From NCBI GenBank assembly GCA_030737835.1, contig JAUJYN010000025.1, positions 930,001 through 994,000 of the forward strand: a DNA stretch of 64,000 nucleotides. Reading direction: 5' to 3'. The translations under genes were made by a program, and so were the position numbers. The notes below the pieces were generated by a model, which made no database searches, was not told the origin of the DNA, and saw only the letters and a program-made list of their open reading frames with translations. This document shows, piece by piece, positions 57,587 to 64,000 of this stretch. This DNA is from Acorus gramineus (taxonomy: Eukaryota; Streptophyta; Magnoliopsida; Acorales; Acoraceae). Position 1 is the stretch's first letter, and each line of letters opens with the position of its first letter.

Positions 57587-57720
57587 GTTGAGATATGAAG
57601 GAGAGAATCAAAAGAGGTTGCTTGGAGAGGGAGAAAGAGAGATGGCCGGTGAGGATGAATTAGATTTTGGTAGGGTTTGATGGAGACTCTCTATTTTTTT
57701 AATTTTGATTTACAATTATG
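57587..57720 (-). promoter_or_regulatory. CT-rich 5' leader of the ROP-GAP gene
   Basis: Upstream of the ATG on the minus strand is a pyrimidine-rich stretch (CTCTCTTTCTCCCTCTCC) without an upstream ATG, typical of plant 5' untranslated leaders. I could not place a TATA box with confidence. Confidence 0.45.
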
Positions 57721-59446
57721 GAGAATTGGAGGAGATTTAATTTGGTGATTGTACTGGACGAAAAGCGGCGGCAGGGGGAGAGGAATCAGATAGAGCAAGT
57801 ACTTACTGGTCATGCTCACGAGAATCCAATCTTGGATGGGGTGAACCCTCTGGTCACATTAATGTTAAACTACACTCACTCACTTCCACCACACTCATTT
57901 CCTCTTGGTCACGTTTGTTTTTTTTTTTTTTTTTTTTTTTTAACTGTTTACATTGCAGTCTTTGATCGGTTAAATCGTAATAGAATCATTTCAAACGATT
58001 TTTCCCCCTTCTAACCCTCTTAAGTTATTCTAACATTAAAAATTTATTATTTTTATAAAAAAAAAAAATCTTTTTATATATGATCAAAATCAATTCTCTT
58101 ATTAAAGATTTTGTTATTATATATCATATTGTGTGTTTCTTATATATATCTTACATAATGTTATTTATCATTTTTTATTAGATATAATCGTAATATGTAA
58201 TCTAAATATGTGCTATGCCTCAATGCAATAAATAATATTTTAATATTCTAAATCCTTATTTACATTTTTTTTTTTTGCTATTCACATATTTTTATGACAT
58301 CGTTAATACAAATTTATTTTTTTAAAGAAGCATCAACGTTTATTGGAGTTCATCATAAAAAACTCAAATTATATTAAAACATATTTCACAAAATCCACCT
58401 AACCACAAAAAATTTAGAATAAAACAAAGTTGATCTATATAAAAATGTGTGAAATACATTAACAAAATTAAGAGAGTGAAATATTTTAACAAAGTTAAAG
58501 AGGTATGGAATATATTAAGGATCTATTTGCATAAGGGTAAATTGATCTCTTGTGTTTTCAAAATTGTGAAATAAGACTTTTAGGTGTAATTTTAAAAAAT
58601 TGTTGATTTTGGTATTTCTAGCTTTTAGAAGATTTTTTTAGTCATTTTCTCTTTCATTTTACTTTTAAAAAATCGAAATAAACAAACCAAACCAAATTAA
58701 ATTTAAACACATAATTATTCATAATTAATATTCATTTAGATCATGCTATTATATTAAAAAATATATTATTGTTATATTATTAATATTCATAAAAAATGAA
58801 TATATTAATTTATACAATTAATACTAGCATTTTGATACTTATGTAAACATGTAAATCAACCCCCAAAAAACTCTAACCAACCCATCAATTTTTAACAGTT
58901 CAGTTTGATTTTAGATTTTCAGTTCGGTTTCTGTTCAGTACAATTTTTGGATTATATTTGAATATAGTTTGATTTAATTTGGATTTGTAAAAAATCCAAC
59001 CAAATAGACGAAATTACACCCCTATCTTACATAAATGGTTATGAATCCAATGAAGACAAGGTATATACTTTGTTAAAAAAAAATTACATTTACTAAAAAT
59101 GGGTTTATTTAACTTGAAATAGAGTAATATATATACATTTTTCCCTAAAGTATATATCTTAAGAAATGATGTTAGTATTTTTGTAAGAAAATAAAAACAT
59201 ATGTGGTATGGATTTTGAACTGTAAAAAATAATGAGTAACATTTTTCAAAATGTTATATCCAGTCTTGTTTTTAACCCAACTTTTAGCTTGACACTTTTG
59301 TTGGAATTCATATGTTTTTATGTAGACTCTTTCTTTATTGTATAAGTTCCAAAAAAATACATATAACTCGAAGATTATAAGTATGACAAAATATGTTTGG
59401 GAGTATCAAAATCTTTTTTATTAGTGCTCATAACCTCAATTCTTTT
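57721..59446. other. AT-rich intergenic DNA upstream of the ROP-GAP gene
   Basis: Nothing coding was recognised. Poly-T runs occur at 57917-57940 and 58266-58276. The promoter of the ROP-GAP gene should lie in the first part. CTTTT at 59442-59446 is the left target duplication of the next LTR. Confidence 0.55.
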
Positions 59447-59874
59447 TGTAACGACTATGGTTTTCCTAGACGTTTTTTGATTTTGTGCATTAGGTCATAT
59501 TCCTATAAGGTTTTGAAGGACTTATATATCTCCAATTTCAGATGTTAAGGTATGGTTGGAATCGTTATTCTATTAGCTTTCCAATGCTTTTTTCGGATCA
59601 TAAATCGGATGAGTATCGAACATGTTATGGGCCAAACTGTGCCGAGAGTTCGGGCAGAGGAAATAGCGACGGCTCAAGGGAGAGCCGTCAGTATTGTGAC
59701 GGATCCTATAGGAGCCATCGGGTTTTGTAACGGATCAAATAGGAGCCGTCGATCTGGAAACAATTTCAAATTAAACTCGTATATTTCAGTTTTTAAAAGG
59801 TTTTAATGTGTATTATTGATTGATATGTTTGGGATACGGCCGGTTTTGATTTCCCCACGTGTATAAGCGTACAA

Positions 59875-59911
<37 letters not shown>

Positions 59912-62400
59912 ATTGAAACCCTAAAACCCTAAAGTCTACTTCTTCTTCTTCTCTTGTTTTCGACACCATTGTTGAGGAGCTCGGGGAGGGTTCGAATAGA
60001 GAGTTCTTGTGAGTATTATCCTCTGTTTATGAAGAGTTTTGATTGATAATGATTCCCTTTAGATGTCATTGTTATATGATTTCATTTTTTAGGTTTTTCC
60101 AACAAAAAGATTGGATTTTCTTCTTGATACTTGAAATTTTTTGTATGATTTCGGGTTCTTATGATATAACAACGAAATCATAATGTTTTGTGATGTTTTA
60201 CAAATTTTTAGATGATGCTATTAGGCCTCGCATGTATATTTTTAGATTTATTGATTTCTTGAGCTTTTCTTCTTGGGTTTTCATAAATCTTGATGTAGTT
60301 TATATGATTTTCGGATCTTATGTTATAACTATGAAACCATGAAATTTTCAAGGTGTTTTTCATATCTTTTATGTTAAATGAAAAGGATATGTATATATAT
60401 CAAACCTGGGGTTGGTTATTAAACATAGAAATCATGTTATGAATTGATTAAGGTCTTGTTTGACCCTTATATGCATAGATCTGAACCTATACATGCTTTT
60501 ATGATTTTTGAGTTTTTATCATAGATCCATGTTAGTTGTTTCTACATATAATAGATCTATGGTTTTCGAGGATTTTGTAATATGGTTTAATTGTTTTTAT
60601 ATATTTTTTTTAATAATCCTTTTAAATCTAGGATTTTCAATAGAGGGTATCATGCTAGGTTTAATAATATGTTATCTCTTGCAGTTCTCAAAGTTTAATT
60701 CAGATCCTTGGCTGTACGAAGAGTTTTAACGTTTCATCGATAGTTTTACCGTTATTCCATAAGCTAGGGTTTTGAATGGATTTTCTTATATACGATTTTT
60801 GATCTATCTCCTAAAGTTTTTGTATAATTTACATATTATATATTGATTTTTGATAATATGAATAGATCTGAGTTTTTTTTAAGTTGAATAAGATTTAATT
60901 GGTTTTATATACGTGTTTTGTGAATCCTTATAAACTAGGGTTTTAATTGGATTTCTTACACACGAATAATTTTTGATATTCCTTACTGACTTGCATTGTT
61001 TTATGCGACTCATATATGTATGTAAATGGTAAAAAGGTATTACAAAAAATAAATAAATAGAGTTTTTGGATTGGTTTTAATTGAATTTCTCGTACGCATG
61101 ATTTGATTTTCTAGATGAGTTCTTTATAGTATTCCGTCATTTTAAATGACTCGTGTATGGTTTTTCAATGATAGAATGTGTTAGGATATTTTAATTACAG
61201 ATTAGGGTTTCATATCTTTTGCCTCAAGACAGCTCCATCGAGAGCCGTCAGGCACTTTCTGGACGGCTCCCCGAGTAGCCGTCGGGTTTGTAAGGGACGG
61301 CCGCCCCAAGAGGAGCTGTCACGATTTTGCAATTTTTCTGTGTTTACAGGCTCCATCAGGTCCCGTACTTTTCACAAAATCGATTCCTATCGTTTCAAGA
61401 CTGGTTAGGTTGCCTTAAACCTTCTGGAGTTGTTTCATGTCGTTGGACCTAAGGTGAGTGGGTCTAGTCTCTTATGTAGTTTTCATACTACTTATATGGT
61501 ATATCATTCCGTATCATAGTTACTTTAAAATATACAATTGTTATTCGGGGTATGGAGTATTTGAGCATGTCATCATGAGATGGTTATTTTATATATGTCT
61601 CATATGATTTTGGATATTATATTATATTGTATTGCATGGTGGAGCAGTTGGAGTGTGAGTAGTTGATCATGCATGCATATCATCTGTCTGCGTGACCCCG
61701 TCTGCGTGACATCGTCTGCGTGACCACGGTCTAGTGGGACCCTATCTGCGTGACACCAGTCTGCTTGACCAGGCTCTAGATTGAGCACCTTTTAATTGCG
61801 TACCATACGAGCATGCGTGTCCGTTGCATCATATAAATCATGTAGTTAGTGTTGTGATTTGTGGCTATTCCTAGATGCATTATTATTTTACAAGTTTAGT
61901 ACGACTTACAGGTGTTTTCTTTATTATGATATATTATGTTCAGGGTGACTCAGATTCTATAACTCCACTATGTTCAACGTTATTATTAACGGGACGCCAT
62001 TGGTCCATTCACTAAGCGTGTGGTTACTCACCCCTCCTTTTTCCCATCTTTCAGATTAAAGGCTTAGAGTTGTGGATCTCATGTAGCTGTGGACGAGATC
62101 ATGTTTTTTAGAAGGTTAGACTTTGCATAGAAGGTGTTGATCTTTTCTTTGGCATGTCGAGGACCCGAATGTATGATAATATGGTGATATTTAGAGTTTA
62201 GTTGTTCCCGATGTATATCCAGTATTTGAGAACTTGTTTTGGATTTTATCTTTGATAATTGATGAATAAAATATAGTGATGCTTTCTTATGTTCTCTAAA
62301 TAAAAGGGAAAAAAAAGGGAACTATGAGATTTGAGAGAATTAAATTAACGCAACCGGATTTCACGCTTCCAAACAGAGTCGTGGGTTTAGGAGCGTTACA
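59447..62400 (+). mobile_element. Solo LTR of a different family (2954 bp), TSD CTTTT
   Basis: It starts TGTAACG and ends CGTTACA, a perfect 7-base terminal inverted repeat, and is flanked by CTTTT at 59442-59446 and 62401-62405. It has a (CT)n leader with AAACCCTAAAACCC (59880-59935). TTTACAG (ends 61350) and AAG|GTGAGTGGG (61451) are splice-like sites. TTCACTAAGCGTGTGG..ACTCACCCCT (near 62010) with TTTCAG after it is shared with the chromovirus LTRs, although the rest does not align. It carries AGCCGTC modules at 59660-59760 and 61230-61320. Confidence 0.92.
59880..59910 (+). repeat. (CT)n microsatellite
   Basis: About 15 CT units lie in the leader part of the solo LTR, just before a CCCTAAAACCC stretch. 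Confidence 0.9.
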
Positions 62401-62405
62401 CTTTT

Positions 62406-64000
62406 TACCTTCATTTTTTTATAGTCATGTTAATACTCAACTACTCGATATATGATATTATCAAGGCAATATATATATGATATTATTTACTTTGAATAAA
62501 AAAAAAAGTACTTCAATAGTGTTAAGTATATTTTAAAAAAAAAACATTTGTAATCTGCAAAAAAAATACATAAAAAAGATAAATGATTTTTTCTTTGGTA
62601 CATGGGTGTATACATCGAAGTCTCTTTGTTTAGTCCCCTAACATGCATTGGATCATCGCATGTCTATGATAGACGATAAGAATACTCATCATGAAAACAA
62701 TTCAAAGCAAATGATCAAATCTTAGAAGTATCATTCGTGTAAAAAAAAAAAAGTTTCCTAGGAGAGGTGTCCCGAGCCTCGGTCATTAGTCTCATGCGAT
62801 TCAACACCTTGCCAAGCATCTATTTACACCTCTCATTTTTTTTAGTCGAAGATTACTGAGTTATCTTAACATATGAATTTTTTGTGTTTTTATAAAAGGA
62901 AATGTATTTAAATCATTAAAATATGTAACTCAGAAAAAAAAAAAAAAAGATATGTTAACTGTACGAATAAGGAAAACTTCCAGAGTTAATTTCTTTGATA
63001 AAATCATTTTATTATATTTGATTCAAATTTCATAAAATTAGATCCCCTAAAAATATTTCAAGTACCTGGAATTTTTCCATCTATAACAAGAAAAATGATT
63101 AAAAACAAGAAAAATGATTAAAAAATATATTAAGGAACACAAAAGTCATATAAAGTAAACTGTATTATGCACATTAATGGAAAGCTTGCTAAATTGATAA
63201 TTCGACAGTTGAAAATCATAAATTTTATTTATACAACAATTTGCATATAGATTGCTATTGATGGATTAGATTTTACATTAAATAATAATATATATTTTAT
63301 TAAAAACATATATATCGTAAATGATTTTGGAAACTAAGTCATCGTATCACATGGGTTGTCCCATTGTCAAATTCAGTGTCTCCCCCATTACTCGCCCAAT
63401 TTATTATATTCTAAGAAAATTCAACTCTTTTAATGCATCTATGCTTAAAACTTAATATGGTTTCATAATAGGTTTAATTTAATATCTCTTACAAACTTTA
63501 AATACATGTTTATTCTCTTTTAATAGTTGTACCATATCCTAGATTGCCCAACCCCTCCCATGCCATTGTATGGTAAGAAAATTAATGTGCTTTTAGAGTT
63601 ATATATCACATGCATTCCTTGTAAGGTCAAGCTAATTGTCCAATACATGAGTTATGAATCTCTTGAGACTAGAGGCACATTTGATTCCTGTCATTTTAGT
63701 GTGGATTTTGATTACACCATGAAATTACAAGGAAAGTATTACAATTAATGGTTATTTTGAAAAAAAAATGTGGGCTCACTGAATTCAAAATCCACGTGAA
63801 AAAAAATATACGGTGGAATCAGAATCACATCAATTTGGTGGGATTCTAAAAATCCGAATGGATTATGTAATTGATTTTTTTTAATAACCATTATATCCCT
63901 AACAAATTAATTACATTTTAATAAAACATTCTTCTTTCTCTCTTTCTTTCACACGGTTCATATTCATCTTATTTAGGAAGATTACTCTTATTATATATTT
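62406..64000. other. AT-rich intergenic DNA
   Basis: No gene was recognised. A 73-codon frame at 63527-63748 (starting MYHILDCPTPPMPL) has no features I know and is short enough to arise by chance. Poly-A runs occur near 62740 and 62935. Confidence 0.5.

Noticed and set aside
1-64000. tRNA, rRNA or other structured RNA genes
   Set aside because: I looked for tRNA-like arms and rRNA signatures and recognised none. The only tRNA-related sequence is the primer site at 19042-19054.

Overview
The window looks like nuclear DNA of a flowering plant. It holds one intron-containing plant gene, a ROP GTPase-activating protein with a CRIB domain on the minus strand at about 52.8-57.6 kb. The first 44 kb is a dense pile of Ty3/gypsy LTR retrotransposon remains. 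Most belong to one chromovirus lineage, best matched to the Tekay/Del clade: about 3-kb LTRs, a tRNA-iMet primer site, and a chromodomain-like tail after integrase. No rRNA or tRNA gene, bacterial operon, CRISPR array or intact coding transposon was seen. I cannot name the species.

Layout. 1-529 is the end of an LTR. 530-1765 is a minus-strand remnant of a CACTA (En/Spm) transposon. 1766-4939 is a stack of LTR fragments ending in a scrap of pol. 4940-25802 is a chain: LTR, broken gag-pol A (8335-12485), LTR, an inverted LTR fragment (15603-17519), a 5'-truncated LTR, broken gag-pol C (19157-22613), LTR. A solo LTR follows at 26180-28803. 30072-43733 is a multi-level nest. An unrelated LTR starting at 30072 is split by an inverted solo LTR (30642-40087), which is split by a forward solo LTR (31430-37206), which is split by an inverted solo LTR (32550-35390). 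A further remnant LTR (from 40573) is split by another solo LTR (40640-43228). Every complete solo LTR has a perfect 5-bp target duplication.

43.7-52.8 kb is AT-rich intergenic DNA with an eroded possible Mutator-like element (44877-47582), the 3' end of an L1-type LINE (about 48978-49360, minus) and a 90-bp tandem repeat (49842-50172). The ROP-GAP gene follows. A solo LTR of a different family (59447-62400, TSD CTTTT) lies upstream of it, in AT-rich DNA that I cannot assign further.

Two LTR start types occur. Alpha starts TGTTATATATGTGTCAC and beta starts TGTTATGCCTGTGTCATT or a close variant; their distal halves share the same architecture. The most interesting signal is inside the LTRs. 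Almost every copy, including the most diverged one, keeps a 36-nt block between a TTGCAG splice-acceptor-like site and a GGTGAGTGG donor-like site. A conserved motif (TTCACTGAGCGTGTGG, then CTCACCCC) follows, ending in another CAG acceptor. The unrelated solo LTR at 59.4-62.4 kb keeps the donor and the motif. This suggests that the long LTRs carry a conserved spliced leader. The two gag-pol copies have complementary deletions: A lacks its primer site and part of integrase, C lacks reverse transcriptase and RNase H. Neither could move alone.
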